Shown here piece by piece: positions 43,156 through 51,579 of a stretch of DNA of 64,000 nucleotides. This stretch comes from Teredinibacter turnerae (GTDB taxonomy: Bacteria > Pseudomonadota > Gammaproteobacteria > Pseudomonadales > Cellvibrionaceae), in NCBI RefSeq assembly GCF_037935975.1, contig NZ_CP149817.1:3224001-3288000 (forward strand), given 5' to 3'. The notes under the pieces were generated by a model. It was not told the origin of the DNA, made no database searches, and was given only the letters and a program-made list of their open reading frames with translations. A program made the translations under genes and the position numbers. Position 1 is the first letter of the stretch. The number at the start of each line of letters is the position of its first letter.

Positions 43156-43947
43156 CTATAATCGTATACGGCGCACGGAAAAATCCCTAATTCTTTGTGA
43201 ATAGCGCGCGCTTATCATACCGCAGGCGGCTGCCCACTTAAGTATCTCGTGCTTGTTTACTTTGTGGTCTGTTGGCGTTTTGCAAAATACACCAATCGCA
43301 TTATGGTATCCGTTTTTGGTAAACGCATATGCAGATTCAGCCAGGCACGCTTTCCTTAAGATTCGGCACACGTCGTTTAGTTGCGCCACACTCTCAAAGT
43401 TAATGACGAGCAAACCATGATCGCGCAACCGGGAAAATAATTGCCCCAGCCAATCCGCATTGCATTCAAAACAGCGTACAGCCTCTCCGGGCTGGCGGTC
43501 GCTCTCGCGGAATAGATCTTCCAGCACATAATCATAGGATTCAGACCCAGAGGATCTCAACCACTTTACTGCATCCTGGCTGTAGAGGTTTACCCGCTCG
43601 CGACCCAGCCCGAAATAGCGCTTAGCCAGGCGCAAATGCACTTGATCCAGGTCGACACCATCGATAATACATTCGGGATGCAGCGCAAGCAGCTGGTTAA
43701 TGGCGGCTCCCCCGCCGACGCCCAGTACCAACGCCCGCGCCAGCCGGGGCTTTAACTCCGAATAATCACCTCCAGGCGAAAGTAAAAAGACGGGCAATAA
43801 AAAAAGATCCCACAAGCTGCCAATCAACGGATTATTCGGGTTCCACTGGCTGTGAAACACACCGTTCGAGTAGAGACGCACACTCGCACCCGCAGTTCGA
43901 ATTTCGTAGCGCACGCCATTCTTTATTTCTGTGTGCTTAATTGCCAC
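43156..43947 (-). CDS. Spermidine-synthase-like methyltransferase-fold protein
   Basis: A 263-residue protein with the Rossmann SAM fold of the spermidine synthase family: ALVLGVGGGAAINQLLALHP, then IDGVDLDQVHLRLAKRYF, VNLYSQDAVKWLRSS and YDYVLEDLF. The N-terminal beta-hairpin domain is reduced and the usual polyamine-site aspartates are not clear, so polyamine synthesis is doubtful. The GTG at 43947 follows AGAGGT; the frame continues upstream inside the hydrolase gene. It overlaps that gene by 11 bases, so they are coupled. Confidence 0.7.
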   Translation of the reverse strand: MAIKHTEIKNGVRYEIRTAGASVRLYSNGVFHSQWNPNNPLIGSLWDLFLLPVFLLSPGGDYSELKPRLARALVLGVGGGAAINQLLALHPECIIDGVDLDQVHLRLAKRYFGLGRERVNLYSQDAVKWLRSSGSESYDYVLEDLFRESDRQPGEAVRCFECNADWLGQLFSRLRDHGLLVINFESVAQLNDVCRILRKACLAESAYAFTKNGYHNAIGVFCKTPTDHKVNKHEILKWAAACGMISARYSQRIRDFSVRRIRL

Positions 43948-45493
43948 GCCGACAAACCTCTTTGTCCCCGGAGATCCAACGAGGAATGGCATTTACATCA
44001 CAATAACCGGACGATAATACACTGTGACCGACTCCCGAAGCCTCAACCAAGGTGACCTTCGGTTGCGATTGCGCGAGATCGCGAGCCCAGGTTACCGGCG
44101 TTACAGGGTCTCTTTCGCCAGCAAAAATCAGCATAGGGATATTCAGCCTTATATTCTGTGCGTTAAGCACATCTGGGTTTGAGAAAGCCGAAAGCGCGCA
44201 AACATCCGCACTGTAGGCTACTTCAAGCTCTTGTGCCCATTGAGGAAATTTGTGTTGCGCAGCGACGATATCAGCCGCCGAGTCGCGGCCATTATCCACA
44301 CACTCTGTGGCGTAGAACACCAGACTGGAAAAACTTTCTGCGAAAGCAGACGCTACAAAGGCTTCGAGAACAAGCGTGAGAGGGAGGTTATCCACCACTG
44401 CCTTTTCCCCCAAATTCTCATCAAGTAGTTTCAACCCCTCGTAAAAGCTGGGCAACAGCACCTGGTCATAGAGAACAAAATAACTGAGTGCCAGTAAGCG
44501 GTCGGCGGTTAAGCGCATCGTGATGTGTTTTTGATGTTGCATACAGCGTTGCATGGGCCTTGGACAAGGGTCCAGATTATAATTCCAGTTATCCAGCCTT
44601 AGTTCTGGCTGCATTTCCACACGTGTTAACCGCTGGTAAAGCTGCCGCCATAAATTGCCAAACCCCGCTGAATTTTGCTCGTGAGATCTCCAGGCGCGTT
44701 CCAATAACATCGGCCATTGGGCCAGTGCGCCCCGCCCTGGTGGATATACCGAATCAAGAATCAACGACTGCAACTCCACGCGCTTGGCGTTTTGCGCTTG
44801 CTCTGCAGCCACCAGGGCAACACGGGTGCCGTACGAAACACCCCACAAGTGCCAGCGCGAATACCCGAGATCCGCCAGTAGACCAAGGGTGTCGGCGGCC
44901 TGGGCGCGAGATGAAAAGGCAGCGTAAAACTGGCCAGGCTGAAGGCCATTTGATATCGCTTTGCGTTCGGCATATGTGTCAAAACAGCGCTGCAAAATGG
45001 GTAGTGATGCCGCAGCCTCCTCGGCAGCCGTTACTGACCGGCTCAAGGTCTCCAGCGAAAAGCGTTCGTAAGCGTCGCACAGCCACTCGGCGGATGAGCC
45101 GTGCGTACCGCGCGGACTGTAAAGTATCAAATCAGCCGCAGGTTTTGCCTCCGCAAGCCAATTGGCCCATACCCGGAGGTTATTCGCGTTCGTTTGGGCG
45201 CCATCGCCAGGCCCACCGGCTATATGTAACAAAGCCGTTCCAGGCGCAGCTCCAGTCGAGAGCACAGCAACAGGAAGGCTAAACTCGCCATTAACAGCGG
45301 TTCGCCACCAAAAACATTGTAGAGTTACACCAGAGGGGAGCGTACTAGCCGAGAGCTCGCACTGCCGCTCACTCAAAGCAGGGCTGGCCTCGGCCACCTC
45401 CTGGGAAGGAGGGTGCTGGTCACAGGCGCCGACAAGCGCGACCGCATAAAAGAAGAGCAGACGCGTAAGGGCGCTTAAAGGATGAGTTGTCAC
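43937..45493 (-). CDS. Alpha/beta-hydrolase lipoprotein, peptidase-like
   Basis: Lipoprotein of 518 residues (lipobox VGAC, Cys24) with the layout of proline/tripeptidyl aminopeptidases. The oxyanion region HIAGGPGDGAQT is near residue 90, the nucleophile is Ser219 in LWGVSYGTRVAL, and the C-terminal FAGERDPVTPVTWA and GVGHSVLS supply Asp and His. A long cap domain lies between. Eight or more cysteines suggest disulfides, fitting an envelope location. Substrate unknown. Confidence 0.82.
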   Translation of the reverse strand: MTTHPLSALTRLLFFYAVALVGACDQHPPSQEVAEASPALSERQCELSASTLPSGVTLQCFWWRTAVNGEFSLPVAVLSTGAAPGTALLHIAGGPGDGAQTNANNLRVWANWLAEAKPAADLILYSPRGTHGSSAEWLCDAYERFSLETLSRSVTAAEEAAASLPILQRCFDTYAERKAISNGLQPGQFYAAFSSRAQAADTLGLLADLGYSRWHLWGVSYGTRVALVAAEQAQNAKRVELQSLILDSVYPPGRGALAQWPMLLERAWRSHEQNSAGFGNLWRQLYQRLTRVEMQPELRLDNWNYNLDPCPRPMQRCMQHQKHITMRLTADRLLALSYFVLYDQVLLPSFYEGLKLLDENLGEKAVVDNLPLTLVLEAFVASAFAESFSSLVFYATECVDNGRDSAADIVAAQHKFPQWAQELEVAYSADVCALSAFSNPDVLNAQNIRLNIPMLIFAGERDPVTPVTWARDLAQSQPKVTLVEASGVGHSVLSSGYCDVNAIPRWISGDKEVCRRGN

Positions 45494-45499
45494 GCTGGA

Positions 45500-46195
45500 T
45501 TACTGTCCACGTTTACCGGCTGGCCAGGGCAATTCGAAAGGGCTTTGTAAATCGTCGAGCGCACTCTTGAAGCTTTGTGAGCAAAAAAGATCGCCGTGCT
45601 CAGGCGGGCACAAATAGCTGTATTGACGGCCATCCAATGAAAACTGCAAAGCAAACGCATGCAGATAGCACCGATCCGCGTCGCCACCACCGTAGCGCTC
45701 ATCCCCCAGTATCGGTGCGCCCAGAGACTTCATAGCAACGCGCAATTGATGCGTTTTTCCGGTGAGCGGCCGCAAAACAAACAACCGTTTGCCCTCAACA
45801 CCGCCTTTACTAAAAAACTGTGTGTGCGCGGGTGCGTTTAGCGAACGGGTGAGCATCCAACTGCCGTTGCGTGCTTTCACCATATCGCCCCTTACTGCAC
45901 CTTGCTTTTTGGCCGGTTTTTTTGCACTCAACGCCAGATAACACTTATCGATCGCGCGCTTTTCGAACAGTGTGGAAAAGTGTTTATTCGCGGCCTCACC
46001 CTTTGCTACAACGAGCAAACCAGAGGTAGTGCGATCCAATCTGTGGCAGGGAAACAGGGAATTACAATTAAAATCGTGTCGCAGGGCTTGAGTCAGTGTA
46101 ACCTCGCCAGAATCAGCGGTACCGTGCACCACCGCCCCTGGGTGTTTATGAATGAGCAGAAACCATGGTTGCTCATCGACTATTGAGTAAAGCAT
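45500..46195 (-). CDS. RluA-family pseudouridine synthase
   Basis: RNA pseudouridine synthase of 231 residues: entry strand WFLLIHKHPGAVVHG, catalytic Asp in CHRLDRTTSGLLVVAKG, then RPLTGKTHQLRVAMKSLGAP and GDERYGG. There is no S4 domain. It belongs to the small RluA-like group (TIGR01621-type) near TruC, whose RNA target is not established. It lies 6 bases upstream of the hydrolase on the same strand. Confidence 0.88.
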   Translation of the reverse strand: MLYSIVDEQPWFLLIHKHPGAVVHGTADSGEVTLTQALRHDFNCNSLFPCHRLDRTTSGLLVVAKGEAANKHFSTLFEKRAIDKCYLALSAKKPAKKQGAVRGDMVKARNGSWMLTRSLNAPAHTQFFSKGGVEGKRLFVLRPLTGKTHQLRVAMKSLGAPILGDERYGGGDADRCYLHAFALQFSLDGRQYSYLCPPEHGDLFCSQSFKSALDDLQSPFELPWPAGKRGQ

Positions 46196-46617
46196 GTAAC
46201 GGATCTATTTCCTCTAAGGGGCGAAAGTTGCACTTTATACTTCAAATACCAGTTTATTTGAAAAGGCCGCGAGATTTTTAAGCAAAATACCGAGTAAGCA
46301 AAATACCGAGCGTCAGCACAACACGCTTTAAGAGTAGCAGTCTGGCCAAAGGTGTATGGTTCCAGCGATTTGGACCTGGCCGCGATCGCTTATACAGAAA
46401 AAATTAACACTAGCATTGGATACATCTCTCGCACCCATAGTCAATATAAGCTGAACTAATGCTTACTGGAGCAAAGAAACTCGGCAACAACATATATTGT
46501 CAGCCATTCAAGTAAAATTCTGCCATTATTTACTATGGTTTTGGTATACCCGCGCAGTGCAAAATGTATACATAGATTTATTCGCACCGTGACGGTTGCA
46601 ATTTTAGGTTATAGAAA
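46196..46617. other. Intergenic region with a 16-base tandem duplication
   Basis: About 420 bases without a gene. TAAGCAAAATACCGAG occurs twice in a row (46279-46294 and 46295-46310). Promoters for the minus-strand synthase and plus-strand secreted protein must lie here; no clear -35/-10 pair was identified. Confidence 0.5.
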
Positions 46618-47160
46618 ATGAAAAAGACCCTACTCTTTATCTCTCTTTTTGTGGGTGCAGCCTCCCCTGTTCTCGCACTTGACGACGAAGATATCGCCAG
46701 TAAAGTCCTGGCTCAACACCAGGACGGGCCAGAAATACGCCCACTGAATTGGCTCAACGAGAAATTCCTTGAACGGCAGAGAAATTCGGTAAACGACATC
46801 GTTGGTACGCATTTTGGTCAAAAAATTCAAGGGAGCAAGCGCGATCTTGCGGTGCTGCAGCGAATTATCAACGAAAAGATTATTAAGAATAATGAAACTC
46901 AGGACTTGCAGGCTTTAGGCGCAGTTTTGGGAGACGTTTTCGTACACGAAAATGACAAGCTTCAGTGGGTTGTATACGAGGACGAGCTTGGTCCCACCCA
47001 GGCCGTATGCATTAAAGAAACGAGCCACTGCCTTTTCCCAATCACCATGTTATCGCGCAGAATGGAAGTGGGGCTAAAACCCAATGTCAACAAAGTGTAT
47101 GAGTCCGCACTCAACGATTTGGCAGAGTTTCTTCCTAAAACGCCCTATTCGGTAGACTAA
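46618..47160 (+). CDS. Secreted DUF3806-like protein
   Basis: A 180-residue protein with a signal peptide (MKKTLLFISLFVGAASPVLA). The mature part resembles DUF3806 proteins: LGAVLGDVFVHENDKLQWVVYEDELGPTQAVCI, described here in part, then CLFPITMLSRRMEVG. It has two cysteines near residues 138 and 145. Family assignment is from memory of the pattern and the function of DUF3806 is unknown. It is monocistronic. Confidence 0.7.
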   Translation: MKKTLLFISLFVGAASPVLALDDEDIASKVLAQHQDGPEIRPLNWLNEKFLERQRNSVNDIVGTHFGQKIQGSKRDLAVLQRIINEKIIKNNETQDLQALGAVLGDVFVHENDKLQWVVYEDELGPTQAVCIKETSHCLFPITMLSRRMEVGLKPNVNKVYESALNDLAEFLPKTPYSVD

Positions 47161-47473
47161 GGCGCAAAGTTCTCGCGAATACAATTCAAAATTGTATTGT
47201 TTTCGTCATAGAAGCGGCCTAGAATCGAAATCGGGAGTTCGAGAGCCACGTAGGGTTTTGCTGCCCAGCCAAACCTCGAGGGATTGTTCTTTCAGCCATC
47301 GCGGCGTACCACCTATGTTTCGACTGGCCTGTTATGACATAACCACTGACACGTTGCTTTCAATTACCCATCAGCATGACGGGCACACCGGTTGCCAAAT
47401 TCCCCAAATTTGGCTTCAGTGAGGGAGAGCCCGGCGTATTTAAGCAGCATTTAAGAAAGGTTAAAGCAAGACA
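47161..47473 (+). promoter_or_regulatory. Intergenic region and probable cold-shock leader
   Basis: AATACAATT-CAA-AATTGTATT (47178-47198), a perfect AT-rich hairpin followed by GTTTTC, may end the preceding transcript. The rest, to the csp start, is gene-free and long enough for the structured cspA-type leader that controls mRNA stability at low temperature. No cold-box was recognised. Confidence 0.4.
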
Positions 47474-47683
47474 ATGTCAGACAAACTCAACGGAACAGTT
47501 AAATGGTTCAATGAAAGCAAAGGCTATGGATTTATCAGCCGAGAAGGAGGTGCTGATTTGTTCGTTCACTTCAGCAACATTATTGGTAGCGGATTCAAAA
47601 CTCTGAAAGAAGGCCAGGCGGTCACCTTCACTGAAGGTACAGGCCAGAAAGGCCCACAGGCTGAGAACGTAGAGCCAGCATAA
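47474..47683 (+). CDS. Major cold-shock protein, CspA type
   Basis: A 69-residue cold-shock domain with RNP1 SKGYGFISR and RNP2 DLFVHFSNI, plus GTVKWFNE and [20 protein letters not shown]. It is the closest of the three cold-shock genes here to E. coli CspA/CspE. The ATG follows AAGG about ten bases upstream. RNA chaperone role is from the family. Confidence 0.93.
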   Translation: MSDKLNGTVKWFNESKGYGFISREGGADLFVHFSNIIGSGFKTLKEGQAVTFTEGTGQKGPQAENVEPA

Positions 47684-48115
47684 CTTCCGTTTGCTCCTTC
47701 TGCGTTAGTGTAGAAGGACGACCCAATATCCGCACACCAGCCTGAACCAATCAGGGTGTTCGATTGCTCCTTACGGGCAGGCTGTTTTGCTTTCCTGTTT
47801 CCTTTCCTCAATAGGATAAGGGCAAAGGCAGGTTTTTTGCTTTTTATAGACTTACTTTCAAAGCCGCTCGGCAAAATTTTCTTATTCTCTCAAGTTCTTA
47901 GATAACCTTCCGAAAAAAACTAATATGTCTTAGCCCGTATTTAACGCGTTAATTTTACGTATTAGAGCCCGTTGTATAGCGGATCGCTTTTATCGCTACA
48001 TCGCCACTGGTATTTTTCAAGTCCTGTCCAAGAATGTCCCATAGCCTAGAGCTACTATATTCAATAATCCAAACAACAAAATTGCCGCACAGAAGATAGT
48101 TAACATGCGCAACAC
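47684..48115. other. Intergenic region between csp and the S1/P1 nuclease gene
   Basis: About 430 bases without a gene. Small hairpins follow csp (CCTTCT/AGAAGG at about 47696-47717 and CCTGA/TCAGG near 47740), with no clear T tract. Frames on the minus strand are AT-driven and unsupported. Confidence 0.4.
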
Positions 48116-49159
48116 TTACGTTCCGCTCTCCATCAGCTCTTTCAGCAATAGCGCTATTCTCTGAGCGGCCTGCTCCGCCCTTAACCGCGATAGCCGCTGT
48201 ACGGTTGCGACATAATCCCTCGAGCTAACCTCCAGATTGGGCGCGTAGACTTCAGTGGCCAAAGCTAAGGATTCATTTTGTATCGCACGATAATCGACCG
48301 CGATTGGCAAGCGAATATCTGCTACGCCTAAGGGTGAAATCATATCAGGCTTATCGAACAGCCCTGCTCCGGAGTCCCAAAGCTGATGCAGAGAGCGATC
48401 ACATTTGTTTCTCCGCTTAGCAACGCAAACACCATTACCGCCATAATCGTGAGAACACCCGGCCACTGAACCTGTTAAGTTATGCAGGGGTTGATGGGCG
48501 TCCGCAAGAAGGTGCGTCCAAAGCGAAAAGGTAACAGCGCGCTGCGCAATTGATAACTCCATTTGCAACACTGATGCAAGCTGAGGTAGCACGTCGTATA
48601 GTTGACCGGGATCCCTCTTCGCGCACGCACCAGAGAAAGCTCTGTGCTTAAGGTTGAAGACCTTGTTAGTAAAATGCCAGTTTGCGGTCTCGTGGGAGGA
48701 CAACCCCCTCATTGCCGCTGGCACCTCTGCCCCCGCTATTCGATACAATTCACCAAGTGTTTTATCACGCTCACGGTCCGGCCACGCGGCAAAAAAACAT
48801 AAGGGCTTTTGTGAAAGACAGTATTTAGGGAGAAAACGGCTATCACTACTCACTCTGTCATATAAATAATCAATATGGATGATCGCGTCCTTGCGTGCAG
48901 CGGGATCTAGCTGAGACAAAGCACTCGCGAGTATTACTGCATGGCCACTGTAAGACCATGCATACGCTTTACTCGGTAAGATTGAGATCGCCAGCCAGCA
49001 TACCGAGAACAGCCAAAGCTTGGGGCGCTTCACCTCAACACTAAGTAACCCTGCGTACCTGGACAACCAACGGGTTTTATGTTTAACCGCGAAGCGAATT
49101 TTCTGAACCTGATCCATCCGCGCATGCATTGATGCACGCATTTGCATATTCCTGTCCAT
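48116..49159 (-). CDS. S1/P1-family zinc nuclease
   Basis: Secreted nuclease that uses three zinc ions to cut single-stranded nucleic acids. The mature N-terminus is Trp in AYA-WSYSGH, the residue that ligates zinc through its amino group. Further ligand motifs are ANWHFTN, THLLADAHQPLH, HDYGGNG and LHQLWDSG. The start is ATG at 49159 (GGGAGG just upstream), giving a 67-residue leader, unusually long; a shorter leader from internal starts is possible. Hydrophobic core LWLFSVCWLAISIL precedes the cut site. Confidence 0.88.
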   Translation of the reverse strand: MDRNMQMRASMHARMDQVQKIRFAVKHKTRWLSRYAGLLSVEVKRPKLWLFSVCWLAISILPSKAYAWSYSGHAVILASALSQLDPAARKDAIIHIDYLYDRVSSDSRFLPKYCLSQKPLCFFAAWPDRERDKTLGELYRIAGAEVPAAMRGLSSHETANWHFTNKVFNLKHRAFSGACAKRDPGQLYDVLPQLASVLQMELSIAQRAVTFSLWTHLLADAHQPLHNLTGSVAGCSHDYGGNGVCVAKRRNKCDRSLHQLWDSGAGLFDKPDMISPLGVADIRLPIAVDYRAIQNESLALATEVYAPNLEVSSRDYVATVQRLSRLRAEQAAQRIALLLKELMESGT

Positions 49160-49375
49160 AAGCCTCCCTGGCCATGAGCATCGCTTTGCTCGCCCTGCGC
49201 ATTTTATATTTAGGACCGTAGAAGCGCAGGGGTTACTTGCTACTGGGCACTTAGCGCTGAAGAAAAGATCGGCAAACCGCTGAAAACCACGCGGGTCAGA
49301 GGCCACCTGCACATGCCCGCGACCCGTTGCCCTCAGCACAACGTGCTTAACTGTTTACCAGCAGCCGCAAAATAC

Positions 49376-49732
49376 TTAGGGCCTGTTAACACTAATTCAA
49401 TTCGCTCTGCTGGAGCCTGTATTTTCAGGATGAAAGGCATTTTTGGCGTTGTTTAGCGAGCTAAACGAGCGAAAAATAACGCATCAGCCTGGGAATACAG
49501 GCCCAGCCCTGCGGGTTGCGGCTAAAATCCCGCTCTCAGCGTTGTTTATCGCTCATTTGGAACAACCAAACTATGCTCCAAACGCCGGGAGCGTTTTAGC
49601 GTGTAACCCCGCAGGGGTGAGGCATAGGGATATGCCGAACAATCTGCGCTCCAAACGTCGGGGTGCCGCATCACTCGATAGCGAAATTTTAGCCGCAACA
49701 GAATGAATCGAATTAGTGTTAACAGGCCCTAA
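49376..49732. mobile_element. MITE-like inverted-repeat element
   Basis: TTAGGGCCTGTTAACACTAATTC at the left (49376 on) is repeated inverted at the right, ending GGCCCTAA at 49732. There are about 23 exact bases, then partial pairing. The 357-bp interior has secondary palindromes such as GTTTAGC-GA-GCTAAAC and no credible gene. It ends 4 bases beyond the djlA stop. Layout fits a miniature inverted-repeat transposable element or a related repeat family; no transposase is present. Confidence 0.75.
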
Positions 49733-49736
49733 CTGC

Positions 49737-50534
49737 TTAACCTCGACGATGCTTCTTGATCAAATCGTAAGCTGCTTGAATTTCCTGAGCTCGCTCAGTG
49801 GCGACTTTCAGCATATCTTCTGGCACACCCCTTCCGGCAAGCTTGTCTGGGTGATACTCGCTCATAAGTTTTCGGTATGCACTTTTCAACTGCGCATCAC
49901 TAATCGAAGCATCTACACCGAGTGCACGGTAGGCGAGCACCAGCTCGTCTTCGCGCTGCTGCGGTGGCGACTGCCGCCCCTGTTGGCTGCGGTAGAAATG
50001 CGCTTGCGCTTTCACCATGCCGAGCAAGTGGTTAAACGCAAATGAGGAGTAACCTAGCGTACTGGCAATATCAGCCAACACTTTTTCCTCCTGCTCGTGC
50101 AGGTGGTTGTCCGCGTAAGCGAGGGAAATCAAATAGACGAGAATCATCTGTTTGAGATCCGGGTACTTGCCACAAACAAGATTAAACTCGTCGAGCACAG
50201 AGTGTGGATCAAAATCAGTCTGAGCGCCTTGCTGAAATAAGGCTATCGCTTTTTTGCGCGCCTCAGCCCCCAATCCCATTTTTGCCATAAGTTGCTCTGT
50301 GCCGCTCACTTCCTCTTCTGAGACGCGCCCGTCGGCCTTAGCCAAGTGGCCTAAGAGCGGAAAAACCGCATTAAAAAACGTTGTTTCAACTTTAGCCCGC
50401 TGCTCAGGATCGAAGCGTCGAGCAAATTGTTGTCTTCCGTGGTCAAAAAAATGGCCAATCAACACGCCTAAAATCGCACCAAATGGACCTAAGGTAAGAA
50501 ACCCAATTAACCCGGCAATTATTTTTCCTAACAT
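49737..50534 (-). CDS. djlA: Membrane-anchored J-domain protein DjlA
   Basis: DnaK co-chaperone fixed in the inner membrane. There is an N-terminal glycine-rich membrane segment (GKIIAGLIGFLTLGPFGAIL), a TerB-like domain (FPLLGHLAKADGRVSEEEV) and a C-terminal J domain with the HPD motif (YHPDK) and YRALGVDASISDAQLK. The ATG at 50534 follows AAGG and gives 265 residues, close to E. coli's 271. It is divergent from the ketosamine kinase. Confidence 0.92.
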   Translation of the reverse strand: MLGKIIAGLIGFLTLGPFGAILGVLIGHFFDHGRQQFARRFDPEQRAKVETTFFNAVFPLLGHLAKADGRVSEEEVSGTEQLMAKMGLGAEARKKAIALFQQGAQTDFDPHSVLDEFNLVCGKYPDLKQMILVYLISLAYADNHLHEQEEKVLADIASTLGYSSFAFNHLLGMVKAQAHFYRSQQGRQSPPQQREDELVLAYRALGVDASISDAQLKSAYRKLMSEYHPDKLAGRGVPEDMLKVATERAQEIQAAYDLIKKHRRG

Positions 50535-50606
50535 TCGCAAAACCTTGATGGCTAAAGCCACAATTATACAATGACAAGATAACACCCAACGACACGCTAC
50601 CAGGCT

Positions 50607-51545
50607 ATGACAGCAAAACTTTGGCAAGATATCAAAAGCTCGCTCTGCAACAGGTTAAAACAGGACCTCACGCTTGAGGGGTACCATCCAGTTGGGGGCG
50701 GCGACATTAACGCAAGTTTTCGGCTCAATACCAGCGGCGGGAGCTTCTTCGTTAAACAGAATTCAGCCGGGAAGCCCGATATGTTTCACGCAGAAGCCGC
50801 AGGTTTAGCATGTCTTGCGAGCTTCAATCAGCTGCGATGCCCAGAGCCACTCGTTTGCGGAGAATACGAGGGTACGTGTTATCTTGTGATGACATTTTTA
50901 CCACTGGCAGGTGCCCCAAATGACGAGTTACTCGGCAAGCTACTGGCAAGCCTCCACCGCGAATCAGCTACCACCCATTTGCCTGCTGACGCGCGCTCCC
51001 CCCGTCCACCTTCATCAACGCCCTTTGGCCTGCAACACGACAACTACATCGGGCTGACCCCCCAAGCCAACAGGCCTGCAAAACACTGGCTGAATTTTTG
51101 GATAGAGCAACGCCTGGAACCACAGCTGCGCCTGGCAATCGATAATGGATACAGCGCAGTTGCACGCTTGCAAGCGCGCCTTGAAAAGAATACAGAAACC
51201 CTATTGCGGGGCCACCAACCACCGGCCTGCGCAGTTCACGGCGACCTGTGGAGCGGCAATAAAGGAGTATGTGAAGACGGAATCCCCGCTATTTTCGACC
51301 CAGCGCTATATTTCGGGGACCGCGAGGTGGATATCGCTCTTAGCCGATTATTCGGCGGTTTTGGCCCGGGCTTTTACCATCAATACAACGCCACCTGGCC
51401 ACTGGATGCGGATTACGAACAGCGCGAGCCGCTATATAACCTTTACCATTTGCTCAACCACCTGAACTTGTTTGGACCTGGGTACCTGGCGGCTTGTGTG
51501 AACACTATGGAGAAAATAGACCGGCTGACCGCAGCGCGCCGCTAA
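50607..51545 (+). CDS. Fructosamine/ketosamine-3-kinase family protein
   Basis: Phosphorylates ketosamines on glycated proteins so that the sugar is shed, a deglycation repair step. The kinase fold shows GGGDINASFRL, FFVKQNSAG (ATP Lys), FHAEAAGLACLA, FLPLAG, and the catalytic HGDLWSGNKG followed by IFDPALYFGDREVDIALSRL. The C-terminus YNLYHLLNHLNLFG is family-typical. At 312 residues it is complete. Confidence 0.92.
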   Translation: MTAKLWQDIKSSLCNRLKQDLTLEGYHPVGGGDINASFRLNTSGGSFFVKQNSAGKPDMFHAEAAGLACLASFNQLRCPEPLVCGEYEGTCYLVMTFLPLAGAPNDELLGKLLASLHRESATTHLPADARSPRPPSSTPFGLQHDNYIGLTPQANRPAKHWLNFWIEQRLEPQLRLAIDNGYSAVARLQARLEKNTETLLRGHQPPACAVHGDLWSGNKGVCEDGIPAIFDPALYFGDREVDIALSRLFGGFGPGFYHQYNATWPLDADYEQREPLYNLYHLLNHLNLFGPGYLAACVNTMEKIDRLTAARR

Positions 51546-51579
51546 CAGCAGTAAGATAAGGAAGCCTCAAAGACACGCA

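Noticed and set aside
49443-49706. 87-codon plus-strand frame
   Set aside because: It lies inside the palindromic MITE-like element and its composition follows the inverted repeats.
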